Made by a program: the position numbers and the translations under genes. A stretch of DNA of 64,000 nucleotides from Sporosarcina sp. P13 (GTDB taxonomy: Bacteria; Bacillota; Bacilli; Bacillales_A; Planococcaceae). Under the pieces are notes generated by a model. It was not told the origin of the DNA and searched no databases. It saw only the letters and a program-made list of their open reading frames with translations. Below, piece by piece: positions 1 to 7,930 of this stretch (within the stretch, counting starts at the first letter, position 1; every line of letters starts with the position of its first letter). Location of the stretch: positions 1-64,000 of the forward strand of contig NZ_PDYM01000014.1 of assembly GCF_002743055.1 (NCBI RefSeq), given 5' to 3'.

Positions 1-112
1 GACTCCGGGAGGATCAGCGGGACAGGTGAAACACCTAGCGAGCGAAGCGAGGAGTGTGGTTCACCGCCCGCCCTCCGGAACGCGTCCGGCTGCAGCGCAG
101 ATCAACGGCTTA
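1..112. repeat. GC-rich extragenic palindromic repeat (Bacillales type)
   Basis: GC-rich non-coding block with imperfect nested inverted repeats: GGAGG near 9 pairs with CCTCC near 73, and GGTGAAACAC near 25 with GTGTGGTTCACC near 54. The arrangement (GACTCC, a GGGAGGATCAGCGGG-like segment, GGTGA, GCGAGCGAAGCGAGGAG, TTCACCGCCCGCC, a closing GATCAACGG) is one I recognise from dispersed intergenic repeats in many Bacillaceae and Planococcaceae genomes. It probably forms a structured RNA or DNA hairpin. The left end is cut by the window edge. The family assignment is from memory. Confidence 0.55.
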
Positions 113-193
113 GAACCACTATCCCGTTAACGGGTGCGATTATTGAACAGCCTTCATCAACTAAAGTGGACACTAGATGAAGGAGATTGGCGA

Positions 194-223
194 AAAAAGG
201 ACTTATTTTCAGGTCCTTTTTTC
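194..223. terminator. Rho-independent terminator-like hairpin
   Basis: AAAAAAGGAC and GTCCTTTTTT are perfect arms around a 10-nt loop, with A/T runs on both sides, so it could work in both directions. It sits just downstream of the minus-strand Y-family polymerase gene and would end its transcript. It could also end a transcript coming from beyond the left edge. Confidence 0.6.
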
Positions 224-260
224 TTATTTAATCTTTTATCAAAATATCATCTAACAAAGC

Positions 261-1511
261 CTATTTATAATGTCCACCGATTAACTTGCTTCGTCTCGCA
301 GCGGTTCCGCCACGTGTAAGGGAAACTGCACGCAAAATAGCGGTAGAACCATACGTTTGGCGAAGTTCATCCATTACTTGACCGAGTTTCTGTTGTTTCC
401 AGTCTGTTGGTTCAAATAGATTCAACTGGAAACTGTTCGCTTCTTCCAAATTGGAAAGATTAACGGAAATGTGGCGAACCGGCCGCCCGTCATGAAACGT
501 CTCAAATAATTCCAAGCACACACGATAGATCGCCAATGTTTCATTCGTCGCTTCGGGGATTGTCTTTCTACGCTGAAATCCGCCACCGTGCACATGCTTC
601 GAATAGCCAAACGACAGCTGAATCGTCCGTGCTCTCTTTTTCGCCAAACGCGCACGCATCGCCGCATCTTCGCACATTTCAAGAACAACTGCCAGAATTT
701 CATCAGTCGTTACATAGTCACGAAGCAACGTCTGCCCTTTGCCATAACTGACCTGACCATCGATTAAGACAGATCCAAGCGTAGAGTAATCGATGCCATG
801 CGCATGATAATATAGCTGATTGCCCATCACGCCAAACTTTTTCTCCAGTCGCTCAAGTGAAGCATGCGCGATATCGCCTACTGAATAAATTCCCATATCT
901 TCTAATGTCCGCTCCACTTTCCGTCCAATGCCCCACATTTTTCGAAGGGGCGAAACAGGCCACAGTTTTTCGGGAACATCTTCATACGTCCAATGCGCTA
1001 TGCCTGTTTTCTTCGCTTCCAAATCAAGTGCCAGTTTCGACAGCAACATATTCGGCCCTATTCCACAAGCCGAGCGCAACTGAAACTGCCGATAAAGTTC
1101 GTCCTGTATGCGGTAAATCGTCTGTTCCAAAGGTCCCCATAACTTTTCCGTTCCTGTAAAATCCACAAAGCTTTCGTCGATGCTGTAGACGTGAATCGCT
1201 TCTTTCGGTACGTAGCGATTCAGTAGCTTCGTCAACTCCATCGAGACATCTATATAAAACTGCATTTTCGGCTCAATTAAATGAATGCTTGGATCGTCCG
1301 GGATTTCGTATAGTCGCATGCCCGTCTTGATGCCAAATTTCTCTTTCAGTGGCGGTGAAGCCGCAAGCACTACACCACCTTTGCGTTCAAGATCCCCAAT
1401 AATCGCAATGGGTGTCTCCATCACATCAAGCCCTTCCATCGCGGCTGCACAACTCGCGTAAAAACTCCGCATGTCCAAACACGCAATCTGTCTATTCGGC
1501 AACTGTTTCAT
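261..1511 (-). CDS. Y-family DNA polymerase, UvrX/YqjW-like
   Basis: Translesion DNA polymerase of the ImpB/MucB/SamB (DinB/UmuC) superfamily, 416 aa, the usual length for Bacillus UvrX and YqjW. Residues 11-21 (CLDMRSFYASC) form the first metal-binding motif with Asp13. Residues 110-117 (SIDESFVD) carry the second catalytic acidic pair, Asp112 and Glu113. The MWGIGRKVERTLEDMGI segment is the helix-hairpin-helix thumb, followed by a C-terminal little-finger domain. The ATG at 1511 follows a GGAAGG ribosome-binding site. A perfect LexA-type GAAC-N4-GTTC palindrome lies about 21 bp upstream, so it should be SOS-inducible. I cannot decide between the UvrX and YqjW subfamilies. Confidence 0.92.
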   Translation of the reverse strand: MKQLPNRQIACLDMRSFYASCAAAMEGLDVMETPIAIIGDLERKGGVVLAASPPLKEKFGIKTGMRLYEIPDDPSIHLIEPKMQFYIDVSMELTKLLNRYVPKEAIHVYSIDESFVDFTGTEKLWGPLEQTIYRIQDELYRQFQLRSACGIGPNMLLSKLALDLEAKKTGIAHWTYEDVPEKLWPVSPLRKMWGIGRKVERTLEDMGIYSVGDIAHASLERLEKKFGVMGNQLYYHAHGIDYSTLGSVLIDGQVSYGKGQTLLRDYVTTDEILAVVLEMCEDAAMRARLAKKRARTIQLSFGYSKHVHGGGFQRRKTIPEATNETLAIYRVCLELFETFHDGRPVRHISVNLSNLEEANSFQLNLFEPTDWKQQKLGQVMDELRQTYGSTAILRAVSLTRGGTAARRSKLIGGHYK

Positions 1512-1531
1512 ATGCCTTCCACCCTTCGTTA

Positions 1532-1543
1532 GAACAAGTGTTC
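1532..1543. promoter_or_regulatory. LexA (DinR) SOS box
   Basis: GAACAAGTGTTC is a perfect GAAC-N4-GTTC inverted repeat, the core of the Gram-positive SOS box. It lies 21-32 bp upstream of the Y-family polymerase start, where LexA would block transcription until DNA damage. Confidence 0.8.
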
Positions 1544-1728
1544 TTGTGAATAGTATACCCGATAATCAGCTGTGTAATCAATGGAAATTCGAGGAGATAA
1601 AAGACAAATATACGTTGAAGCTTTGGGGTAGAATACACGAATTTTGAAATTTTGTTGTCATGATCAAGTAACTTGAACCCAAACTAAAACGGTTGTATCC
1701 ACTAAATAGTAGACACAACCGTTAGATA

Positions 1729-2814
1729 TCACTCCACCAATTCCATAGCACTAGCCCATTCAGTCACTTCTTCAAACGTCACTTCCGGATCATTCAGCAA
1801 AATAGAATAGCTCAAGCCATCTTCCTGCCAAAACAAACTTCGGAACCCTGCCATTTCAATCGTAGCCCCTTCCACTCCGCGAATCTCAACCGCCTTTTCA
1901 CCTGGCATCTTTGAATCCGAATCATCTAGATCCGTCGGTGTTTTAAAGAATGAAAGAGACAACAGTGGTGCATCATCTTTCACATAGTTTATAGTAATCT
2001 CCACGCGATCTAGCGCATCTGTTAAGTCATTCATTTCGACCAATTCTATTTTCCTTCCTTGTTCTTCCGTGAAGTAAAGTACAGGTTGACCGACATGTTG
2101 TGCAGCTTCTTCTATAGATACTTCGGTTGATTGATTCATTTCATCCAAGTTTTGAATCTCAACACCTTCTGGAAGTTCTATCGTAAACGTATCATCCGGG
2201 AACTCTTTCCCAAATTCAATTTTTGTATACTCTATAGCGATTCTGTCGTCTCCCGAGGTAGAAATAGATTTTAAGACAAACCAATTCTCCTTATCCACAC
2301 ATAGTTCCTGATCGCCGAATAATGTATCTTTTTCATCGGCCTTCGCTACGAGGTGATAGGCTGTACGACCTGCGATTTTTTCTTCGTCGTCAATTGAAAT
2401 CGTGTGCGTATCGCCGATGATCTTCAATAATTGTTTGGCTTGTTCCTTTGGTGAAGGTGCCATAGCCGCCAGCATTTCTCCATCTTCACTGACGAGCGCT
2501 TGATTCATACTTTCTTGATACATCGTCATCGTCTGACCATCATTGACTGTCACTCCGCGTGCTTCTGCGATACCACCATCCATATCCATTTTGAATTTCC
2601 CATCTTTCGTGCGCCATTCTTTGAAATGAAGTTCCTCTTCATCTACAATCATCGTCGCTTCCCCGTAATAGGACAACGGTTCTTCCGTTTCTTTCATCGC
2701 GTTATTGATCACTTGTTCCGGTGAATACTGATTGTCTTCTGTTGAACACGCGGCCAACCCTAGCGATAGAAAGGCAATCGCTACTCCACTCATCCATTTC
2801 TTTCGACTATTCAT
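1729..2814 (-). CDS. Lipoprotein, LolA-like outer-surface protein with DUF4367-like C-terminus
   Basis: Predicted membrane-anchored lipoprotein of 361 aa. The start at 2814 is preferred because AAAGAGG lies 9 nt before it. A longer reading from 2868 would overlap the upstream kinase. Lys/Arg residues, a hydrophobic stretch and the lipobox LAAC (Cys23) give a lipoprotein signal. The middle (about 35-220) resembles LolA-fold sigma-factor-regulating lipoproteins. The C-terminus (GFRSLFWQEDGLSYSILL) resembles DUF4367. It follows the two-component genes by 22 nt, so it is probably the third gene of that operon and may be a surface sensor or the target of the signal. The function is not established. 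Confidence 0.75.
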   Translation of the reverse strand: MNSRKKWMSGVAIAFLSLGLAACSTEDNQYSPEQVINNAMKETEEPLSYYGEATMIVDEEELHFKEWRTKDGKFKMDMDGGIAEARGVTVNDGQTMTMYQESMNQALVSEDGEMLAAMAPSPKEQAKQLLKIIGDTHTISIDDEEKIAGRTAYHLVAKADEKDTLFGDQELCVDKENWFVLKSISTSGDDRIAIEYTKIEFGKEFPDDTFTIELPEGVEIQNLDEMNQSTEVSIEEAAQHVGQPVLYFTEEQGRKIELVEMNDLTDALDRVEITINYVKDDAPLLSLSFFKTPTDLDDSDSKMPGEKAVEIRGVEGATIEMAGFRSLFWQEDGLSYSILLNDPEVTFEEVTEWASAMELVE

Positions 2815-2836
2815 AACTCTCAACCTCTTTCTAGTT

Positions 2837-4285
2837 TTATAGAACTTTCGGTAACCGGCAAATAACACATGTGCCCACTGACTCTTTAGAAAATAACTGT
2901 ACGTCTCCGTGATGTTTTTCCATTAGTTGTTTCGCGATACTTAACCCAAGGCCCGTACCGTGTGCAGTTTGTTTACTCCTTGCTTCATCAGCTTGGTAGA
3001 GCGGATTGAAGATCAAAGGAATCTGGTCGTCCGCAATCCCTTCCCCTTCATTTTGCACGATGACGTAGACGTTTCGTTCAAAATGAAACGTATAAGCAGA
3101 TTGTACGAAATCGTATAGCCAATCCACATCTAGTGCAGATAAAGCCGCGAGCCAAATCCGCCCGTTTGTTTCGGTATGATAAATCGCATTGGTCATCAGA
3201 TTATCGACTACACGCATAATCTGTTTCGGATTCACTGCGTACTCGCCCGTGACATTCGTTGTTGTTGCAAGTTGAATTCGTTTCTTCTGGCATAAAGGTT
3301 CATAACCCGAAACGAGCATGTCGAAAAATTCACTGCCATCTACTTCGGTGCATTTCATTTCATAAGCAGGCGACTGGAGAAGCGTGAACGTCAGCAAATC
3401 ATCCAGCATTTGTTTCATAAAATTCGACTTTTCCATGATGACTTGATGATACTCACTTCTTTCCTCACTCGTCAGCTGTTCATTTAATTCCAGCGATTCA
3501 GCATAAGCACGAATGGACGTGAGCGGTGTTTTTAAATCATGGGAAATCGCCGCAATCATATATTCTTTTTCCTGTTGCTCCCGGTCAATCCGTTTTCTCG
3601 CTTCGAGTATGCTCTGCTGCATGTCATAAAAATGGGACTGTAGCTGACCGATTTCATCCGGACTCGTTGCTCGTTCTTTGACAGTGTGCCGTCCTTGCGC
3701 AAAAGCCGTCATATCGTTTTGTAAACTCGTCAATCTACGGTTTACTTTTCGATTTACGAATAGCGCAACCGCGACATACAGGCAGATTAGTAACGCGGCA
3801 AAGCCAACTAGTGTCCACGATGTCCTCTTGGATACAGCTTGCACCCACCCCTCACGAGCCAGTTCAACCTGATAAAATCCGATTAGCTTATTTTTCTCAA
3901 ATACGGGCGCTTTGTAGCGGTGTGAACGGAATTCCTGACGCAATGCATACAAATCTTCATAGAGCACTTCCCGATTAATAGGAAGCGTCGCGGTCTGTAC
4001 AGGATTTGAGGAATATAGCACCAATCCACTTTGATTAAACAGCTGAATCGAAACCTTATCATTTACAAGACGCTCCAACTCCTCACGTGTCCCACTGATT
4101 TCATAGAGCGACGGATCATCCAACACCCGTTGAATATTCTTCATCTCAACAGCCGTCGTAAAAAACTCTTTCACTTTCTGATCTTCATTGTAGTCATTGA
4201 TCCAGGCGAATAATAGATACGCCAGGAGTAGCGGCAAAATCATGACGAGTAAATAAGAAGATAGTAACCACGTTTTCAGTTTCAT
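2837..4285 (-). CDS. Sensor histidine kinase (HAMP, HisKA, HATPase_c)
   Basis: Membrane histidine kinase, 482 aa from the ATG at 4285. That ATG overlaps the response-regulator stop as ATGA and has CGGAG 8 nt upstream; a longer reading from 4321 is less likely. There is one transmembrane helix near residues 5-30, an extracellular sensor of about 125 aa, and a second helix near 157-178. A HAMP linker follows, then the phosphoacceptor His249 in ISHDLKTPLTS. The N box (DNLMTNAIYHT), G1 (NEGEGIADDQIP) and G2 (GTGLGLSIAKQL) are all present, so the kinase should be active. It pairs with the upstream OmpR-type regulator. The signal is unknown. Confidence 0.93.
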   Translation of the reverse strand: MKLKTWLLSSYLLVMILPLLLAYLLFAWINDYNEDQKVKEFFTTAVEMKNIQRVLDDPSLYEISGTREELERLVNDKVSIQLFNQSGLVLYSSNPVQTATLPINREVLYEDLYALRQEFRSHRYKAPVFEKNKLIGFYQVELAREGWVQAVSKRTSWTLVGFAALLICLYVAVALFVNRKVNRRLTSLQNDMTAFAQGRHTVKERATSPDEIGQLQSHFYDMQQSILEARKRIDREQQEKEYMIAAISHDLKTPLTSIRAYAESLELNEQLTSEERSEYHQVIMEKSNFMKQMLDDLLTFTLLQSPAYEMKCTEVDGSEFFDMLVSGYEPLCQKKRIQLATTTNVTGEYAVNPKQIMRVVDNLMTNAIYHTETNGRIWLAALSALDVDWLYDFVQSAYTFHFERNVYVIVQNEGEGIADDQIPLIFNPLYQADEARSKQTAHGTGLGLSIAKQLMEKHHGDVQLFSKESVGTCVICRLPKVL

Positions 4286-4986
4286 AGACGTTCTCCGATA
4301 AATCGATAGCCTGTTCCCCACACCGTCTGAATGAAAAGTGGGGCTTTCACAGGATCTCCTAGTTTACTTCGTAGCGATTTGATATGAACTGTCACCGTAT
4401 GCGCATCATCAGCATCCACTTGATTCCATACATGTTCATACAATTCCTTCTTGGAGAAAATTCGTTCCGAGTTACGCGCAAGCACCTTCAACAAGTCAAA
4501 CTCTGTGGTTGTGAGCTTAATCTCTTTTTCTGCCTTCAGTACTTTTTGCTGATCCCAAAAGATTGTTAATTCCTCTGTGTATGCCGTTTTATTGTCGACA
4601 ATAGAATCATTGCCATTATATCGCTTCCATCTTCTAAGTTGCGATTGAATGCGGGCACTTAACTCGACTAAACTAAACGGTTTTTCGACATAGTCATCTG
4701 CACCGAGCTGTAATCCTTCAACTTTATCTCGGTCTTCTCTTCTCGCACTGATGATAATAATCGGCAAATCACTTTCCCAGCGAATATTTTTGCATAATGT
4801 AAAACCATCCATTTCAGGAAGCATTAAATCCACAAGCACCAAATCATAACTCCCTTGCTGGAAATCTTCCCACCCTTCTAGACCCGTTGTGGCCCAAGTA
4901 ACTTCATACCCTTCCGCACGCAACATATCTTGGATCACACGAGCAATTTCAGGATCATCCTCTACTACTAATAAACGTGCCGCCAT
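4282..4986 (-). CDS. Response regulator, OmpR/PhoB family
   Basis: 234-aa transcription factor. The receiver domain (1-115) has the acidic pair Asp10/Asp11, phosphoacceptor Asp53 in LVLVDLMLPEMDG, and Lys in DYVEKPFS. The C-terminal winged helix (about 135-232) includes the recognition helix region DAHTVTVHIKSLRSKLGD. It is the first gene of a three-gene operon with the kinase (ATGA overlap) and the lipoprotein. Its targets are unknown, though such operons are often autoregulated. Confidence 0.94.
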   Translation of the reverse strand: MAARLLVVEDDPEIARVIQDMLRAEGYEVTWATTGLEGWEDFQQGSYDLVLVDLMLPEMDGFTLCKNIRWESDLPIIIISARREDRDKVEGLQLGADDYVEKPFSLVELSARIQSQLRRWKRYNGNDSIVDNKTAYTEELTIFWDQQKVLKAEKEIKLTTTEFDLLKVLARNSERIFSKKELYEHVWNQVDADDAHTVTVHIKSLRSKLGDPVKAPLFIQTVWGTGYRFIGERL

Positions 4987-5111
4987 GGTGAACGCCTCCT
5001 GTATTCATAATGTATCATGTAATCGTTTCGTTTCTTGAAAGTTTATAATTTCTTTACTATTCCTCTTATCTTATCGGAAGACGGCTTTGTGGGACAAGAA
5101 TCATAGGAAAA

Positions 5112-5150
5112 AGCCCTAACGAGAAGAAATGTTTTCTTCTCGTTAGAGCT
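5112..5150 (-). terminator. Rho-independent terminator of the WYL regulator gene
   Basis: A long stem pairs CCTAACGAGAAGAAA with TTTCTTCTCGTTAG around a very short loop. On the minus strand it is followed by GGGCTTTTT. It lies about 150 bp past the WYL regulator stop. The remaining 4987-5302 DNA is AT-rich and shows no gene. Confidence 0.75.
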
Positions 5151-5302
5151 ATTACTATTCTACTATTATAAAGGATACCTGCATTTATTCGCATATAGGT
5201 ATTTCATTTACATTCAATAGCATGCCACTCTGGAGTTTTTTCATTACTAAAATATGAATAATTATGAAGTGTTCATTAAATGAACGTTAAGTCACTGCTA
5301 AT

Positions 5303-6265
5303 TTAGTGGCGGTAGAAGAATAACCTCTCCCTTAGATTTTCTAAGACTTCTTCCGGCACCTTTGTGAATTTGATATCCTCTCCTAGGAATAGCAGCCAAT
5401 TTGTTATATCATTCAATTCTTCGGGCATATTAACATGGATAAAAGTCTCCAGAATGGCTGTGGCTTGATAGGGATTCGTATAGGAGAGTGAAAAATTCAA
5501 AGGATGGTATTTTTTGAATTGGGCAATGGCTTTTGGACCAAATTCAATCACAAGGTTGATGGCCTCTACTTGCTTACTTAGTCTTTCTAGGACCATTTTT
5601 CGATTTACTCTTTGTTTTGTGGAGTATGGTTTTACGTCGGTGAGGTGGTCAACAGGAAACATTCTTCTCTTTTCTTTCTTTAAGTCAAATCCTTCAATAT
5701 GCCATATGCTTTTTTCACGATAAAGTTGCAAGAGATACATTGGATAAGACTTTCTTGCTATCCCTTCTTCGACAGTAAGTAATAAATGGGGATCCACAAT
5801 AAAAAGTTGGATTAGCTTTTCTAACATAGGGTGAGGAAGGTCTGACATATCAAGTAAATCAGGATTATTGGGATTGGTACCTTCGAAAAGCAAGAGTTGA
5901 TTTAATAAAACTAGGGTATCTTGTTGGTTATCCGAGATAAGGCCTAGTAATTTCTCGGATAAAGATTGCCGACTTTTCAGATAGGGTAGTTGTTGATTTC
6001 TTGAGGCCATAAAGGCAATAAAAAGCGCTTTAACTTCATTATCAGTAAAGCGAATAGAAGGTAGGACAGAGTTATTCATGACAGAATATCCCCCATCCCT
6101 TCCAACCTCTGCTTGAAGTGGCATCCCCATCGCTTCAATTTCCCGGATATCCCTAATAGCGGTTGAACGAGAGATGTTAAATTCTTGCATTATTTCAGAG
6201 ATTGTAAAGAAAGAGCGGTTATTGATATACCGCATAATGGTATTAATCCGTTCAACTTTTTTCAT
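5303..6265 (-). CDS. Helix-turn-helix transcriptional regulator with WYL domain
   Basis: 320-aa YafY/DeoR-like regulator. The N-terminal winged HTH (about 1-60) contains FTISEIMQEFNISRSTAIRDIREIE, a helix-turn-helix that reads DNA, followed by GRDGGYSV. The central WYL domain (about 140-225) contains the YREKSIWHIEGFDLKKEKRR stretch and a WCX-like C-terminus. WYL domains bind ligands or nucleic acids. The gene is divergent from the GyrI-like gene across 101 bp, the usual layout for a regulator and its target, so it probably controls that gene. The ligand is unknown. Confidence 0.88.
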   Translation of the reverse strand: MKKVERINTIMRYINNRSFFTISEIMQEFNISRSTAIRDIREIEAMGMPLQAEVGRDGGYSVMNNSVLPSIRFTDNEVKALFIAFMASRNQQLPYLKSRQSLSEKLLGLISDNQQDTLVLLNQLLLFEGTNPNNPDLLDMSDLPHPMLEKLIQLFIVDPHLLLTVEEGIARKSYPMYLLQLYREKSIWHIEGFDLKKEKRRMFPVDHLTDVKPYSTKQRVNRKMVLERLSKQVEAINLVIEFGPKAIAQFKKYHPLNFSLSYTNPYQATAILETFIHVNMPEELNDITNWLLFLGEDIKFTKVPEEVLENLRERLFFYRH

Positions 6266-6291
6266 TGGCCCCTCCTAAACAGTATCAATTT

Positions 6292-6319
6292 TTGACATGG
6301 TTTAATGCTATCATAAACT
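6292..6319 (+). promoter_or_regulatory. Probable sigma-A promoter of the GyrI-like gene
   Basis: TTGACA at 6292-6297 and TAAACT at 6314-6319, with a 16-nt spacer, 48 bp before the GyrI-like start. The -35 is perfect and the -10 is a weak match, which suits a regulated promoter in the shared region with the WYL regulator. Confidence 0.5.
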
Positions 6320-6366
6320 TAACAAGAGAAAAACAAGTCTTTTGTTAAAAAAGGAGGAATTTTGAA

Positions 6367-6846
6367 ATGGCAAACTATACTTTAGAAGAAAAGGACAGTT
6401 TTACTGTGTTAGGTTTTGGACTAGAGATTAAAAGCGATTACACAGACCAAGCGGGTATTAATAAAGAAAAAGCGGACTTTTGGCAAACCGTTACTCAAGA
6501 TGGAAGGTTCGATCAACTAAAAACCGTTGCAACAAATGACTACATGTTTATTGTTAACGAAGCAGTGAATAATAAGATGATGCATTACGCTGGGGTTATG
6601 ACGGAGAAATCTTTACCAGAGGCAACTAGACTTATCCAGTTTCCTAAAGGGGAATACATCGTTGTTAAGGGGGAAGCGAATACAGATGAAGAGTTAAGTA
6701 ACAAGCTGACTGGCATTGCCTTTGGTGAAGTCCTGATGGAAGTAACGGATGTTTCTTATGTTGGCGGTCCAAATGCAGCGGTTCTGATGGGACGGGAAGA
6801 CGGCTTAGTTTATGGTGAAATGTGGATCCCCGTTGTCAGAAAATAA
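6367..6846 (+). CDS. GyrI-like small-molecule-binding (AraC effector-binding) domain protein
   Basis: 159-aa single-domain cytoplasmic protein of the GyrI-like/SOUL-like fold. The fold's features are the opening EKDSFTVLGFGLEI strand, a central helix (residues 30-50), and the PKGEYIVVKGEANTDEEL strand-helix typical of effector-binding domains. Such proteins bind hydrophobic small molecules and some hydrolyse cyclopropanoids. The start has a strong AAGGAGG site. It is monocistronic, ends at a hairpin terminator, and is divergent from a WYL regulator that may control it. No DNA-binding domain is fused to it. Confidence 0.8.
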   Translation: MANYTLEEKDSFTVLGFGLEIKSDYTDQAGINKEKADFWQTVTQDGRFDQLKTVATNDYMFIVNEAVNNKMMHYAGVMTEKSLPEATRLIQFPKGEYIVVKGEANTDEELSNKLTGIAFGEVLMEVTDVSYVGGPNAAVLMGREDGLVYGEMWIPVVRK

Positions 6847-6910
6847 ATAGAGAAATGATAGCGTAGAATCTTTCTACTTGCTAAATGGATAATTTAAAAA
6901 GGACAGTATA

Positions 6911-6954
6911 AAACAGGCCACGAATGGTTTTTCTACCATTGAGTGGTCTGTTTT
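6911..6954 (+). terminator. Rho-independent terminator after the GyrI-like gene
   Basis: AAACAGGCCAC (6911) pairs with GTGGTCTGTTTT (6943-6954), with an inner AATGG/CCATT extension and a T-rich end. Confidence 0.75.
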
Positions 6955-7075
6955 GTACTTTTGTTGGTTAAAGAAGATAAAGAAATAAGTTTTTTCAAAA
7001 TAACAAACGATGAAAAAATAATAAGTAGTGTGTTTTAGGGAATAATGATATTAACAAATTTAAGGAGAATCAGAA

Positions 7076-7531
7076 ATGAAAAAGTTACTCTTTAGCCTGA
7101 TCTTCGTTTTAGTAATTCTTCCTTTACAACCACACTCCGAGAATAAAGTTGATGAGTTGCCACCTTGTTCAGCAATACTTGAACCAACAAAAAATATACC
7201 TAAAAATGCCAGAGGAGTAGCGCTGATTTATACTATTGAAAGAAAGTTCAATGATGAACGAACAAGTCTTAGTGTTCACGCACTTCATTTACCAAAACCA
7301 TCTAGTTTCGGGGATTATGATGGGTATGAAGTATTAGCATATATTCCCGAGGAAATAACTTGGACCTTCTCTTTGTCCCCAATAACTAACTATGGGGAAA
7401 CTACTTGGGTTGGGAATTTGGATGAAATTTCTCCTACGATGCGACCTACCCGTATCAAAGTTCGGACAATCAATACAGTAACAAAGAAAACGGGTCCTAT
7501 TGTACTAGAAAAAATAGTAAAACCTTGTTGA
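7076..7531 (+). CDS. Small secreted protein of unknown function
   Basis: 151 aa, not recognised. It has a Sec-type signal peptide (MKKLLFSLIFVLVILPLQPHS) with no lipobox, so the mature protein is probably released or stays at the wall. The mature part begins near residue 20 and has only two cysteines, one near residue 31 and one as the final residue. They could form a disulfide joining the ends. AAGGAG lies 7 nt before the ATG. It stands alone between convergent units, and its AT-rich composition contrasts with the GC-rich operon to the right. Confidence 0.65.
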   Translation: MKKLLFSLIFVLVILPLQPHSENKVDELPPCSAILEPTKNIPKNARGVALIYTIERKFNDERTSLSVHALHLPKPSSFGDYDGYEVLAYIPEEITWTFSLSPITNYGETTWVGNLDEISPTMRPTRIKVRTINTVTKKTGPIVLEKIVKPC

Positions 7532-7902
7532 ACTAATGGATGCGATTGGGAAGTACACATTTTTACGTTTCGCCACGAGACGTATTTGAATACACCCGTC
7601 TTCCTTGGTCATCTTATTGATATTCCGAGACAATTTCCCCTTCATTTTTCTCGTGCGGATCATCTGCGGAAGGCATACGCTTGATGATAATAAATAAAGC
7701 TGCACAAACCTAATCGTAATGGATCAGCTCATTCCATTGAATTCTGAACAAGCCTTTAGTTGCGCTGTATCCGAGTTGTGCAATATCATCTGAGGCCGTG
7801 GCATATAAAAAACCCCAAATGGAGTCACTTTTTAAAGTGTCTATCATTTGGGGTTCAGTTCACGTTGACGCGGGAATCGTTCCCTCGGCCCTCTCAACAA
7901 AA
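7532..7902. other. Intergenic region with a decayed coding remnant
   Basis: No intact gene. On the minus strand, around 7722-7800, an open stretch reads YSATKGLFRIQWNELIHYD before a stop. That resembles the C-terminus of DUF1801/YdhG-like proteins, but the rest of such a gene is missing. A palindrome at 7811-7855 is listed separately. The remnant call is tentative. Confidence 0.3.
7811..7855 (-). terminator. Large hairpin, likely second terminator of the leucine operon
   Basis: AACCCCAAATG (7811) pairs with CATTTGGGGTT (7845), and an inner GTCACTTT/AAAGTGTC stem makes it nearly perfect over 45 nt. On the minus strand it continues into GGGGTTTTTT. It lies 75 bp beyond the first terminator of the yng-type operon. 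An IS-end origin is possible but I see no transposase. Confidence 0.55.
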
Positions 7903-7927
7903 AAGGTGACAGGGAGCCTGTCACCTT
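7903..7927 (-). terminator. Rho-independent terminator of the leucine/isovalerate operon
   Basis: AAGGTGACAGG and CCTGTCACCTT are perfect 11-bp arms around GAG, starting 3 nt after the carboxyltransferase stop. On the minus strand the stem is followed by TTTTTTGTTG. Confidence 0.85.
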
Positions 7928-7930
7928 CTA

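Noticed and set aside
120-330. IS-end-like sequence (AACTAAAGTGGACACTAG) near the left edge
   Set aside because: No transposase fragment, no matching inverted end and no target duplication.
7505-7705. 66-aa minus-strand frame
   Set aside because: No ribosome-binding site and overlaps the end of the secreted-protein gene; not protein-like.
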